Origin: Bradyrhizobium erythrophlei
Lineage (GTDB): Bacteria > Pseudomonadota > Alphaproteobacteria > Rhizobiales > Xanthobacteraceae
Length of the DNA stretch: 64,000 bases
Reading direction: 5' to 3'
NCBI RefSeq assembly: GCF_900142985.1
Contig: NZ_LT670849.1
Coordinates: 7,146,501-7,210,500 of the forward strand
Part shown: positions 18,421 through 26,750 of the stretch, one piece after another
Numbering within the stretch: the first letter of the stretch is position 1
Layout of the letters: each line of letters starts with the position of its first letter
Notes under the pieces: model-generated
Seen by the model: only the letters and a program-made list of their open reading frames with translations
Database searches by the model: none
Told to the model about the DNA's origin: nothing
Program-made: the position numbers and the translations under genes

Positions 18421-18454
18421 TCGGGGTTGCACGGCACAGGTTACCCAAACAAAA

Positions 18455-19174
18455 TCAGCATCCCATCCGGCCGGCCAGTTCGCCGAAATCCTTGGCGACG
18501 ATGTCCCAGTCGCCTTTGGCCTCGAGATCGTATTTCTGCAACGGCCCGTATTCGGTCGGGCGGGCAACGAAGGCGGTTTTCAGGCCCAGATTTTGGGCGG
18601 CCTTGAGGTCGTGATTGTGCGCCGCCACCATCATCACCTGCTCGGGCGGCAGGCACAAAAGGCGCGCGGCGCCGAGATAGGTCTCGGGATCGGGCTTGTA
18701 GTGCTCGAACAGTTCGGCCGACATGATCAGGTCCCACGGCAGGCCCGCGAACTTCGCCATCTCCGTCAACAGCGCGACATTGCCGTTCGACAACGGGCTG
18801 AGGATGTATCTGGTTTTCAGCCGCGTCAGCCCGCCAACGCTGTCGGGCCATGGATAGAGCCGGTGCCAGCCCATCGTGAGGTGGTGCAGGTCGGCGTCAT
18901 CAAGTCCGGTGATCCCGAGCTGCTCGACCAGTTTCTCCAGCGAGCGTCGGTGCAGCACGTCGAGAATGACGTAGCCCCGCTCCGGGTGCTTTCGCACGTC
19001 ATCCATCGAGGCCGCATAGACCGCGCGCCAGCCGTCGACCAGTGCGGTCCAGTCCCCGTCGATGCCTCGCTTCTTGCCCCAGGCGGTGAAGTCGTTGATC
19101 AGGCTGGTACGCCAATCCACCACCGTGCCGAAGACGTCGAATATCAGCGCTTTGACTTGCGAAAGATCGGACAT
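18455..19174 (-). CDS. Haloacid dehalogenase type II (HAD-IA hydrolase)
   Basis: A 239-residue HAD-superfamily enzyme. Motif I is FDVFGTVVDW, with its first aspartate as nucleophile. Motif II is in LSPLSNGN and motif III/IV in KPDPETYLG. The SNGN and KPDPETY forms are those of L-2-haloacid dehalogenases, which replace the halogen of 2-haloacids by hydroxyl. Many annotated members have other or unknown substrates, so the reaction is a family-level guess. It is the last gene of the minus-strand run after glpX, separated from it by a palindromic repeat, and is convergent with guaD. Confidence 0.85.
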   Translation of the reverse strand: MSDLSQVKALIFDVFGTVVDWRTSLINDFTAWGKKRGIDGDWTALVDGWRAVYAASMDDVRKHPERGYVILDVLHRRSLEKLVEQLGITGLDDADLHHLTMGWHRLYPWPDSVGGLTRLKTRYILSPLSNGNVALLTEMAKFAGLPWDLIMSAELFEHYKPDPETYLGAARLLCLPPEQVMMVAAHNHDLKAAQNLGLKTAFVARPTEYGPLQKYDLEAKGDWDIVAKDFGELAGRMGC

Positions 19175-19188
19175 GGTCGCCTCACTCT

Positions 19189-19291
19189 GTCATTCCGGGG
19201 CGCCCGCAGGGCGAAACCGGAATCCATTTCTCCGAGTATTCATGTCGCACCATGGATTCCGGACAGCCGCTGGCGCGGCTTCCGGAATGAC
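19189..19291. repeat. Nested palindromic repeat
   Basis: Outer arms GTCATTCCGG (19189-19198) and CCGGAATGAC (19282-19291) are perfect. Inner arms CCGGAATCCAT (19217-19227) and ATGGATTCCGG (19252-19262) are also perfect. The whole can fold into a long hairpin between glpX and the HAD gene. It resembles a dispersed Bradyrhizobium element I recall, and may act as an RNA processing or stability element. Confidence 0.75.
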
Positions 19292-19297
19292 GGAGCG

Positions 19298-20296
19298 CTA
19301 GTCGAGATGAAATTTGTCGAGCTGGCGGTGCTCGGCCTTGATGTAGCGCACGGTACCGGTCACCGAACGCATGACCACCGTTTCGGTCTGGATCACATCG
19401 CCGCGGAATTTGACGCCTGACAGCAGCGAGCCGTCGGTGACGCCGGTTGCCGCAAACAGGCAGTCGCCCTTGGCCATGTCCTCGATGCCGTAGATCATCT
19501 TCGGATCGGTCACGCCCATCTTGCGCGCGCGCTCGCGCTTCTCTTCGCTGTCGAGGATGAGCCGGCATTGCATCTGGCCGCCGATACAACGCAACGCCAC
19601 GGCCGCCAGCACGCCCTCGGGCGCACCGCCGGTGCCCATATACATGTCGACGCCGGTATCTTCCGGATCGGCGCAGTGAATGACGCCCGCCACGTCACCG
19701 TCGGTGATCAGACGCACCGCAGCCCCGGTGGAGCGGACGCTGTTGATGATGTCGGCATGACGCGGTCGATCCAGCACCAGAACCGTAATGGCGGAAGGGT
19801 CGACGCCCTTGGCCTTGGCGAGCCGGCAGACGTTGTCGGCCGGCGGCGCATCGAGCTCGACGACGCCTTTGGCATAACCGGGTCCGATCGCGAGCTTCTG
19901 CATGTAGACGTCGGGTGCGTGAAGCAACGTACCGCCGTCCGCCATCGCCATGGTCGCGATCGCGCCCGGCATGTTCTTGGCGCACAACGTGGTGCCCTCA
20001 AGCGGGTCGACGGCGATATCGACCTTCGGTCCGGCCTTGAGCCCGACCGACTCGCCGATGAACAGCATCGGCGCCTCATCGCGCTCGCCCTCGCCGATCA
20101 CGACCGTGCCTTCGATCGGCAGCTTGTTGAGCTCGCGGCGCATGGCGTCCACCGCCGCCTGGTCGGCCGCCTTCTCGTTGCCGTGGCCGCGCAGGCGTGC
20201 CGCCGAAACCGCCGCGCGTTCCGTTACCCGCACGAGTTCGAGCGTCAGGATGCGCTCGAGCAGCAGCTGGGGCGGAACGGAAATATGGGTCGACAT
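19298..20296 (-). CDS. glpX: Class II fructose-1,6-bisphosphatase GlpX
   Basis: Hydrolyses fructose 1,6-bisphosphate to fructose 6-phosphate in gluconeogenesis and, in autotrophs, the Calvin cycle. It has 332 residues, usual for GlpX. Motifs are VIGEGERDEAPML and DPLEGTT for Mg2+/phosphate binding, then GTGGAPEGVLAA. It lies 80 bp downstream of hom on the same strand. The hom-glpX neighbourhood is common in rhizobia, probably a shared transcript rather than a shared pathway. Confidence 0.95.
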   Translation of the reverse strand: MSTHISVPPQLLLERILTLELVRVTERAAVSAARLRGHGNEKAADQAAVDAMRRELNKLPIEGTVVIGEGERDEAPMLFIGESVGLKAGPKVDIAVDPLEGTTLCAKNMPGAIATMAMADGGTLLHAPDVYMQKLAIGPGYAKGVVELDAPPADNVCRLAKAKGVDPSAITVLVLDRPRHADIINSVRSTGAAVRLITDGDVAGVIHCADPEDTGVDMYMGTGGAPEGVLAAVALRCIGGQMQCRLILDSEEKRERARKMGVTDPKMIYGIEDMAKGDCLFAATGVTDGSLLSGVKFRGDVIQTETVVMRSVTGTVRYIKAEHRQLDKFHLD

Positions 20297-20376
20297 CGGC
20301 GAGCTCCTCTCAGGACTTAAATCGCAGGCTTTGAGGCCCGCCTATCATCTTTTTTCGCGGCGCAGGTTCCCGCATC

Positions 20377-21696
20377 TCAATTCTTTTCGATCCGGATCAC
20401 CTGCGGACGTCCGCTGATCACCTTGTCGCGCTGCACGGCGTCAAGCGCGCGGTGGACGGCGTCCTCGCTGGTGGCGTAGGTGATCAGGATCACCGGCACC
20501 GGCGCAGCTTTCCCCGCCGTCTGTACGACGTCAACGCCGTTGGCATGACGCTGGACGATCGATTCGATGGAAATTTTCTGGTCGGCCAGCCGCGTGGCAA
20601 TCGTGGCGGCGGTGCCAGCAAGATCCCGCGCCATCAGGCGGATGTAATAGCCGCCCTCATGGCGTTCCATCGGCGCCTTCGCAATCGCACGCAAGCGTTC
20701 CACGGGACGGCCAAAGGGCAGCGCGCGGATGCCGCGCGCGACGTCGGCGATATCGGCAACGACGGCGGAGGCCGTTGCCGCGCCGCCCGCGCCTGGACCA
20801 ACCAGCGTGATCGGCGGAATGCCCTCCCCGTCGATGGTCACGGCATTGGTGACACCCATGACCTGCGCGATCGAAGACGTTTTTGGAACCATGGTCGGAT
20901 GCACGCGCTGCTCGATGCCCTTGGCGGTTCGCACCGCAACGCCGAGCAGCTTCACGCGAAAGCCGAGGTCGGCAGCGGCGCGCAAATCCTCCGGTGCGAT
21001 CGACGAGATACCTTCGACATAGACCGCGCTTTGCGAAACCTTCGTACCGAAAGCCAGACTCGCCAGAATGGCGAGCTTCTGCGCGGTATCATGGCCGTCG
21101 ACGTCGAACGACGGATTGGCTTCGGCATAACCGAGCCGCTGCGCATCCTTCAGACATTCCGCGAAAGACAGTCCCTCCTGCTCCATCCGCGTCAGGATGT
21201 AATTGCAGGTGCCGTTGAGAATTCCATAGACGCGATTGACCGAGGTTCCGGCGAGCCCCTCGCGCAGCGTCTTGACGATCGGGATTGCCGCACCGACCGC
21301 GGCCTCGAAATTCAGGGCGCCGCCGAATTGTTCCGCGGCCTTCGCCAGCTTGAGGCCGTGTTTGGCGATCAGCGCCTTGTTGGCGGTCACGACGGACTTG
21401 CCGGCCTTGAGCGCGGTATCGATCGCGGACAACGCTGGCTCGCCCGCGCCGCCCATCAGCTCGACGAAGCAATCGATCCTGGGATCGCTCGCAAGCTCAA
21501 GCGGGTTCTTCGACCAGTCGATGCCTTGCAGGTCGAGCCCGCGCTTCTTGGCTTTCGAACGCGCGGTCACCGCGACCACGCGCACCGGGCGGCCGCAGCG
21601 CGACGACAGCGTCCGGCTCTGCTGCTCGATCAGGCGGACCACTTCGGCACCGACGGTGCCGAGGCCCGCGATACCCACTTTCAGGGGTGCGACCAT
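20377..21696 (-). CDS. hom: Homoserine dehydrogenase
   Basis: NAD(P)H-dependent reduction of aspartate semialdehyde to homoserine, the branch to threonine and methionine, 439 residues. The N-terminal Rossmann motif is VGIAGLGTVGAEVV. The catalytic domain includes NFEAAVGAAIPI, GILNGTCNYILT and a lysine in DVDGHDTAQKLAILA. A C-terminal ACT domain from about residue 355 (YYIRLMARDLAG) is the usual site of threonine feedback inhibition. The frame is open upstream, but the ATG at 21696 begins the family sequence MVAPLKVGI. It follows the aminotransferase after 79 bp that carry a palindromic repeat. Confidence 0.96.
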   Translation of the reverse strand: MVAPLKVGIAGLGTVGAEVVRLIEQQSRTLSSRCGRPVRVVAVTARSKAKKRGLDLQGIDWSKNPLELASDPRIDCFVELMGGAGEPALSAIDTALKAGKSVVTANKALIAKHGLKLAKAAEQFGGALNFEAAVGAAIPIVKTLREGLAGTSVNRVYGILNGTCNYILTRMEQEGLSFAECLKDAQRLGYAEANPSFDVDGHDTAQKLAILASLAFGTKVSQSAVYVEGISSIAPEDLRAAADLGFRVKLLGVAVRTAKGIEQRVHPTMVPKTSSIAQVMGVTNAVTIDGEGIPPITLVGPGAGGAATASAVVADIADVARGIRALPFGRPVERLRAIAKAPMERHEGGYYIRLMARDLAGTAATIATRLADQKISIESIVQRHANGVDVVQTAGKAAPVPVILITYATSEDAVHRALDAVQRDKVISGRPQVIRIEKN

Positions 21697-21726
21697 AACT
21701 TCGAAAGACCTACAGGAGAAATTTCT

Positions 21727-21778
21727 TAGGCATGATCTGGTCCGAAAACCGGAAGTCCACTTTTCGGGATCATGCCTA
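21727..21778. repeat. Palindromic repeat between aminotransferase and hom
   Basis: Perfect 11-bp arms TAGGCATGATC (21727-21737) and GATCATGCCTA (21768-21778) enclose a second 7-bp pair, CCGAAAA/TTTTCGG. Read on minus, the first three bases of the element are the TAG stop of the aminotransferase. It looks like a REP/RIME-like mobile palindrome of rhizobial genomes. Confidence 0.8.
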
Positions 21779-22996
21779 GCGCCGGTTGGCGAGAGGAACC
21801 ACGTTGTGCAACGTTTCGATGCCGCTTTCAAGGAAGCGGCGCACGCCGCGGGCGGCCTGCCGGATGCGTTGCTCGTTTTCCACCATGGCGATGCGCACGT
21901 AGCCGTCGCCGTGCTCGCCGAAACCGACGCCCGGCGAGACGACCACGCCTGATTTCTCGACCAGTAACGTCGCGAACTGCATGCTGCCGAGGCTGCGGAA
22001 CGCTTCCGGCAACGGCACCCAGGCAAACATCGAGGCCTCGGGCGGCGGAATCTCCCAGCCTGCCCGGCCAAACGACTCCACCAGAGCATCCCGGCGCTTG
22101 CGATAGGTGTCGCGCATCTCGCGGATGCAATCCTCCGGGCCGTTGAGGGCCGCAGTGGCAGCCACCTGGATCGGCGTAAAGGCGCCGTAGTCGAGATAGG
22201 ATTTGACCCGCGCCAGCGCTGCGATGATGCGCTCGTTGCCGACCGCGAATCCCATGCGCCAGCCCGCCATCGAAAATGTCTTCGACATCGAGGTGAACTC
22301 GACCGTGACATCGATCGCGCCCGGCACCTGCAACACCGACGGCGGCGGGTTCTTGTCGTCGAAATAGACCTCGGCGTAAGCGAGGTCGGACAGAACGAAG
22401 ATGTCGTGCTTTTTGGCGAAGGCGACGAGGTCCCGGTAGAAATCGAGGCTCGCGACGTAGGCGGTCGGATTGGAGGGATAGCAGACAACCAAAGCGAGCG
22501 GCTTGGGGATTGAATGGGTGATCGCCCGCTCGCAGGCTTCGAAAAACTGCGGCGTCGGTTCCGAGGGGACCGACCGAATCACGCCACCCGCCATCAGGAA
22601 GCCGAAGGCATGGATCGGGTAGCTCGGGTTCGGACACAGCACCACATCGCCCGGTGCGGTGATCGCCTGGGCGACGTTGGCAAAGCCCTCCTTCGAGCCC
22701 AGCGTGGCGACGATCTGGGTCTCCGGATTGAGCTTCACGCCGAAACGCCGATCGTAATAGGCGGCCTGCGCGCGCCGAAGCCCGGGAATGCCGCGCGATG
22801 CCGAGTAACGATCGGTGCGCGGCTTGCCCAGCGTCTCCTTCAGCTTGTCCAGGACGTGCTGAGGCGTCGGCAGGTCCGGATTTCCCATGCCGAGATCGAT
22901 GATATCGGCACCGGCATTGCGCGCGGCCGCCTTGGCCCGGTTGACCTGCTCGAACACGTAAGGCGGCAGACGGCGAATGCGGTAAAACTCTTCCAT
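21776..22996 (-). CDS. LL-diaminopimelate aminotransferase / AlaC-like class I aminotransferase
   Basis: A PLP enzyme of fold type I, 406 residues. The Schiff-base lysine is in SMSKTFSMAGWRMGF; supporting motifs are CPNPSYPIHAFG and VVCYPSNPTAYV, and the conserved arginine is in GVGFGEHGDGYVRIA. Proteins of this kind are annotated as LL-diaminopimelate aminotransferase in rhizobia and resemble E. coli AlaC; the sequence alone does not settle the amino donor. The ATG at 22996 (MEEFYRIRRLPPYV) is preferred because similarity begins there and AAGGG precedes it. The frame continues to 23098 without homology. First gene of the run leading to hom and glpX. Confidence 0.85.
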   Translation of the reverse strand: MEEFYRIRRLPPYVFEQVNRAKAAARNAGADIIDLGMGNPDLPTPQHVLDKLKETLGKPRTDRYSASRGIPGLRRAQAAYYDRRFGVKLNPETQIVATLGSKEGFANVAQAITAPGDVVLCPNPSYPIHAFGFLMAGGVIRSVPSEPTPQFFEACERAITHSIPKPLALVVCYPSNPTAYVASLDFYRDLVAFAKKHDIFVLSDLAYAEVYFDDKNPPPSVLQVPGAIDVTVEFTSMSKTFSMAGWRMGFAVGNERIIAALARVKSYLDYGAFTPIQVAATAALNGPEDCIREMRDTYRKRRDALVESFGRAGWEIPPPEASMFAWVPLPEAFRSLGSMQFATLLVEKSGVVVSPGVGFGEHGDGYVRIAMVENEQRIRQAARGVRRFLESGIETLHNVVPLANRR

Positions 22997-23221
22997 GGGA
23001 CCCTTCAGCTCCGGCAACCCTCGATCAACGCAGATTTTGAGGGACAGATTCGCCGACGTACCCCCGCAGGCACTTTCGCTTTCGCCCATAATCATCACAA
23101 AATCAGATAGTTAGTGAGATTTCAGGCTGAAATGATTTAGCGCTCGCACAAACCGGCGGGGTTCAGCAGGATAATTCTAGCACGCCAAGCGCAGTCCGCT
23201 AGTGGACCATTAGCAGCGAGA

Positions 23222-23542
23222 TTATTTCCCGGCCTGGACCTGGTTTTGGTCCTTGGACTGGGCCTGATCCTTGCCGGCACCGGCCGAGGCCTGACGTTCC
23301 CGCGCCGCGATCAATTCCTTCTGGACCTTGGCGCGCTCGGCCGGATCCATCGCGGCCTCGTCGCGCGCGGGCGGCGTATCGTTAACGGGCAGATAGGTGC
23401 CGGTATCTTTGGGCCGCGTGTCGGACGCGGCGCTGCCGATCGGAATCTCCGAGATCGACGTGGAGCAGCCGCCCAGAGCCAGCGCCGCAAGCAGCAGCGC
23501 TGCCCCGGCCAATGCTCCGCCTGACCGATTCTCCGGCATCAT
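23222..23542 (-). CDS. Small putative lipoprotein
   Basis: 106 residues. The N-terminus MMPENRSGG is followed by a hydrophobic segment ending in the lipobox LALGGC at about residue 24, so it should be lipidated and anchored in the envelope. The mature part is short, polar and rich in D, P, A, K and Q (PAERAKVQKELIAARERQ may form a helix), with no domain I recognise. The ATG pair at 23542/23539 is chosen over the longer frame to 23737 because it places the signal peptide at the N-terminus. Function unknown. Confidence 0.7.
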   Translation of the reverse strand: MMPENRSGGALAGAALLLAALALGGCSTSISEIPIGSAASDTRPKDTGTYLPVNDTPPARDEAAMDPAERAKVQKELIAARERQASAGAGKDQAQSKDQNQVQAGK

Positions 23543-23790
23543 CGTCCCCGCGCCCACCCAGGCCATGACACACACTGACACAATTTCGACCAAAGGGTAT
23601 CCGGCCATCAACCATTGTTGCCCCGAAACCCTTAAAGGCCAACCAAGAAAACGGGCGTCTGGGGCCTGAATAAGACCGAGCCGGGCGAAAATATCGCAGT
23701 GCAACAGCAACTTTTCGAGAGCGGATCGTTCATTCAACTAGCGTCGATCTGCGCGATGACGAATTTGAAACGAAGCTGTAGTGTTGCGCC

Positions 23791-25596
23791 ATGACTGATG
23801 TGACGACACAAGCCCCGACCGCACCGAAATTCAACGCCGAAGCGTTCGCGATGAACATCGCCAAGGCGATGGAGAGCGGTGGACAGGCGCTTGCGGCCTA
23901 CCTCAAGCCGGCCGCCAATGGCGAGGTACAGGACAAGCCGCCGAACGAACTTACCGAACTCGTCAAGACCTTGAGCTCCGTCGCAGAGTATTGGCTGTCG
24001 GATCCCGATCGCGCCAACGACATTCAGACCAAGATCGGCAAGGCCTATCTTGACCTCTGGGGCAGCTCGGTGCGGCGCCTCGCCGGTCAAGAAACCGCCT
24101 CCGTGATTTCGCCCGCGCCGCGCGACAAGCGCTTTGCCGATCCCGAGTGGAAATCGAACCAGTTTTACGATTTCGTCCTTCAGCTCTATCTGCTGACGAC
24201 GCAGTGGGCCAACGACCTCGTCCGCGATGCGGAAGGACTGGATCCACATACCCGAAAGAAGGCCGCGTTCTACGTCCAGCAGATCACCAACGCGATCGCT
24301 CCCACCAATTTCGTTTTGACCAACCCGGAGGTGCTGCGCGAGACGGTGACCTCGAATGGCGACAATCTGGTGCGCGGCATGAAAATGCTGGCGGAAGACA
24401 TCGAAGCCGGGCATGGCACGCTTCGCATCCGCCAGTCCGACCCGTCCAACCTGCAAGTCGGCGTCAACATGGCGACCACGCCGGGCAAGGTGATCTATCA
24501 GAACGACTTGATGCAACTGATCCAGTATTCGCCGACGACCGAAAGCGTGCTGCGGACGCCGCTTCTGATCGTGCCGCCCTGGATCAACAAGTTCTACATT
24601 CTCGATCTCAAGCCGGAGAAATCCTTCGTCAAGTGGTGCGTCGATCAGGGCATCACCGTGTTCGTGATCTCCTGGGTCAATCCGGACAAGAGTCTCGGAG
24701 CCAAGACCTGGGAAGATTACATGAAGGAAGGTCCGCTGGCGGCGATGGACGCGATCGAACGCGTCACCGGCGAAATGAAAGTCCACACCATGGGCTATTG
24801 CGTCGGCGGCACGTTGCTCGCGACGACGCTGGCCTGGCTCGCGGAAAAACGCCGCGTCCGCGTGACGTCGGCGACGTTCCTGGCGGCCCAGGTCGACTTC
24901 ACCCATGCCGGCGATCTCCTGGTGTTTGTCGACGAAGATCAGATCTCGGCCATCGAACGCGACATGAGGGCCTCAGGCGTGCTCGAAGGCGCCAAGATGG
25001 CGATGGCGTTCAACATGCTGCGATCGAACGACCTGATCTGGTCCTATGTCGTGAGCAATTACCTGAAGGGAAAGGCGCCGTCGTCGTTCGATCTGTTGCA
25101 CTGGAATTCCGACGCGACGCGGATGCCGGCCGCAAACCATTCCTATTATTTGCGCAATTGCTACCTGGAAAACCGGCTCTCGTCGGGCAGCATGGTGCTC
25201 GACAACACCCTGCTCGATCTGTCGAAGGTCAAGGTTCCCATCTACAACCTCGCCACCCGCGAGGACCACATCGCGCCCGCCGATTCCGTGCTTTACGGCT
25301 CGCAATTCTTCGGTGGCCCCGTGAAATATGTGCTGTCCGGCTCGGGACACATCGCAGGCGTGGTCAATCCGCCCAGCTCCGGAAAATACCAGTACTGGAC
25401 CAACGACAATATCAAGGACGTGACGCTGGCCGACTGGATCAAGAACGCCCAGGAACACAAGGGCTCCTGGTGGCCGGACTGGCGGCAATGGCTGGAGACG
25501 ATCGACCCCGAGCAGGTTACGGCCCGCGAAGCCGGCGCGGCCGCATTGCCACCGATCGAGGACGCACCCGGCAGCTACGTGCGAGTACGTGCATAA
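23791..25596 (+). CDS. phaC: Class I poly(3-hydroxyalkanoate) synthase PhaC
   Basis: Polymerises (R)-3-hydroxyacyl-CoA into PHA/PHB storage granules. It has 601 residues, usual for class I. The lipase-like box is GYCVGG, with the catalytic cysteine at residue 337. The PhaC N-terminal domain is recognisable and the alpha/beta-hydrolase core ends with the histidine in LSGSGHIAGV. The conserved tryptophan segment WNSDATRMPAANHSYYLR is present. No phaP, phaZ, phaA or phaB is adjacent; the next gene is a MAPEG protein. The neighbour on minus is an unrelated lipoprotein. Confidence 0.96.
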   Translation: MTDVTTQAPTAPKFNAEAFAMNIAKAMESGGQALAAYLKPAANGEVQDKPPNELTELVKTLSSVAEYWLSDPDRANDIQTKIGKAYLDLWGSSVRRLAGQETASVISPAPRDKRFADPEWKSNQFYDFVLQLYLLTTQWANDLVRDAEGLDPHTRKKAAFYVQQITNAIAPTNFVLTNPEVLRETVTSNGDNLVRGMKMLAEDIEAGHGTLRIRQSDPSNLQVGVNMATTPGKVIYQNDLMQLIQYSPTTESVLRTPLLIVPPWINKFYILDLKPEKSFVKWCVDQGITVFVISWVNPDKSLGAKTWEDYMKEGPLAAMDAIERVTGEMKVHTMGYCVGGTLLATTLAWLAEKRRVRVTSATFLAAQVDFTHAGDLLVFVDEDQISAIERDMRASGVLEGAKMAMAFNMLRSNDLIWSYVVSNYLKGKAPSSFDLLHWNSDATRMPAANHSYYLRNCYLENRLSSGSMVLDNTLLDLSKVKVPIYNLATREDHIAPADSVLYGSQFFGGPVKYVLSGSGHIAGVVNPPSSGKYQYWTNDNIKDVTLADWIKNAQEHKGSWWPDWRQWLETIDPEQVTAREAGAAALPPIEDAPGSYVRVRA

Positions 25597-25696
25597 AGCC
25601 GTAACGTCTCGCGCTCGCATGGCGTAATGTCATCGCCTGATGTATAGACTGCGATCCCGAAGGGAATTCACGTTTTAAATCTGGCAGGGGGAAACC

Positions 25697-26110
25697 ATGA
25701 CGCCTGGACTGATGACGGCTGAACTGTTCTGGCTGACCTTGACGGTCATTCTGACCGGATTTTTGTGGGTCCCCTACACCCTCAATCGCATCATGGTTCG
25801 GGGCCTGGTCGGCTCGATGGCCAATCCGTCGCGCAACGACAAGCCGCATGCGGAATGGGCGACGCGGCTGATGTTCGCGCATGACAACGCGGTCGAAAAC
25901 CTCATCGTTTTTGCGCCGCTGATTCTGATCCTCAGCGAACTCGACTATTCGACCAAATGGACGGTCTATGCCGCTGCGGTCTACTTCTGGGCGCGCGTCG
26001 CGCATCTCATCGTCTATACGCTCGGCCTGCCGGTGTTCCGTACGCTGGCGTTCACCATCGGCTTCTTTGCGCAGGTTGTGTTGGCGCTCGCGATCTTCAA
26101 GATCGTCTAA
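25697..26110 (+). CDS. MAPEG-family membrane protein
   Basis: A 137-residue protein with four predicted transmembrane helices (starting near residues 8, 65, 90 and 115), of the MAPEG superfamily, which includes microsomal glutathione transferases. The family loop is visible as ERA-like HAEWATRLMFAHDNAVENL, where the N and E residues are conserved. A GGGGGAAA ribosome site precedes the ATG at 25697. Bacterial members are poorly characterised; glutathione or lipid-hydroperoxide chemistry in the inner membrane is possible. Confidence 0.85.
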   Translation: MTPGLMTAELFWLTLTVILTGFLWVPYTLNRIMVRGLVGSMANPSRNDKPHAEWATRLMFAHDNAVENLIVFAPLILILSELDYSTKWTVYAAAVYFWARVAHLIVYTLGLPVFRTLAFTIGFFAQVVLALAIFKIV

Positions 26111-26150
26111 ATGCGCGAGGCCGCGGCGCCGCCAACGCGCTCGCCTGACT

Positions 26151-26750
26151 TCAATCTTTGCGCATGACGAGATGCAACAGAGTGTCTGGCGTCCCGTCAA
26201 AACTCTTGATCTCGCTTGTATCGAAGCTGATCGTTTGCCAGGGCCCGGCCGCGGCGTAGGTCGCGAGAAGCCAGTCCGCTGAGACATAGTTGTAATATCG
26301 GCCGAGCGAATCCCGCCCGTCGCCCTCGCCCGCCTTGTAGCTCGCATAGAACACGCCGCCGGCTTTCAGCGCGCGGTGAATGCGCGCGAGAATTCCGGCG
26401 AGCTCTTCTTTCGGCACATGCAACAGACAGGCGCTGGCCCAGACGCCATCGAACACTTCACTTTCTTCCAATTCGTCGAAGCGCATGGTCGCGACGGGAT
26501 GATGGAGCCGTCGCGAGGCGATCTCGGCCATTTCGGGCGAGCCGTCGGTGGCGCGCAGGGCAAAGCCGCGTGCCAGCATTTCGGCGGCATGACTGCCGGC
26601 GCCGCAACCAAGTTCGAGAATGGAAGCACCCGCAGGTAACAATCCGAGAAAGCCGATTAGCCGCGTCGACGGCGCTTTCGCCCAATCGGCATAGGCTCTG
26701 GCGTTGCTTCGGTAGAATTGCAACGTCTCATCGTCCACGGTCGGCCTCAT
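26151..26750 (-). CDS. Class I SAM-dependent methyltransferase
   Basis: A 199-residue Rossmann methyltransferase. Motif I is ILELGCGAGSHA, and a motif II/III-like FDGVWASACLLHVPKEE follows, as in UbiE/Methyltransf_11 small-molecule enzymes. Its ATG shares a base with the argC stop (TAATG), so it is translated by coupling from argC. Substrate unknown; the tight coupling to arginine-biosynthesis genes is the only hint. Confidence 0.85.
   Translation of the reverse strand: MRPTVDDETLQFYRSNARAYADWAKAPSTRLIGFLGLLPAGASILELGCGAGSHAAEMLARGFALRATDGSPEMAEIASRRLHHPVATMRFDELEESEVFDGVWASACLLHVPKEELAGILARIHRALKAGGVFYASYKAGEGDGRDSLGRYYNYVSADWLLATYAAAGPWQTISFDTSEIKSFDGTPDTLLHLVMRKD

Noticed and set aside
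24147..25604. 485-codon frame overlapping phaC in another plus frame
   Set aside because: Same-strand shadow of phaC; phaC has the complete synthase motifs.
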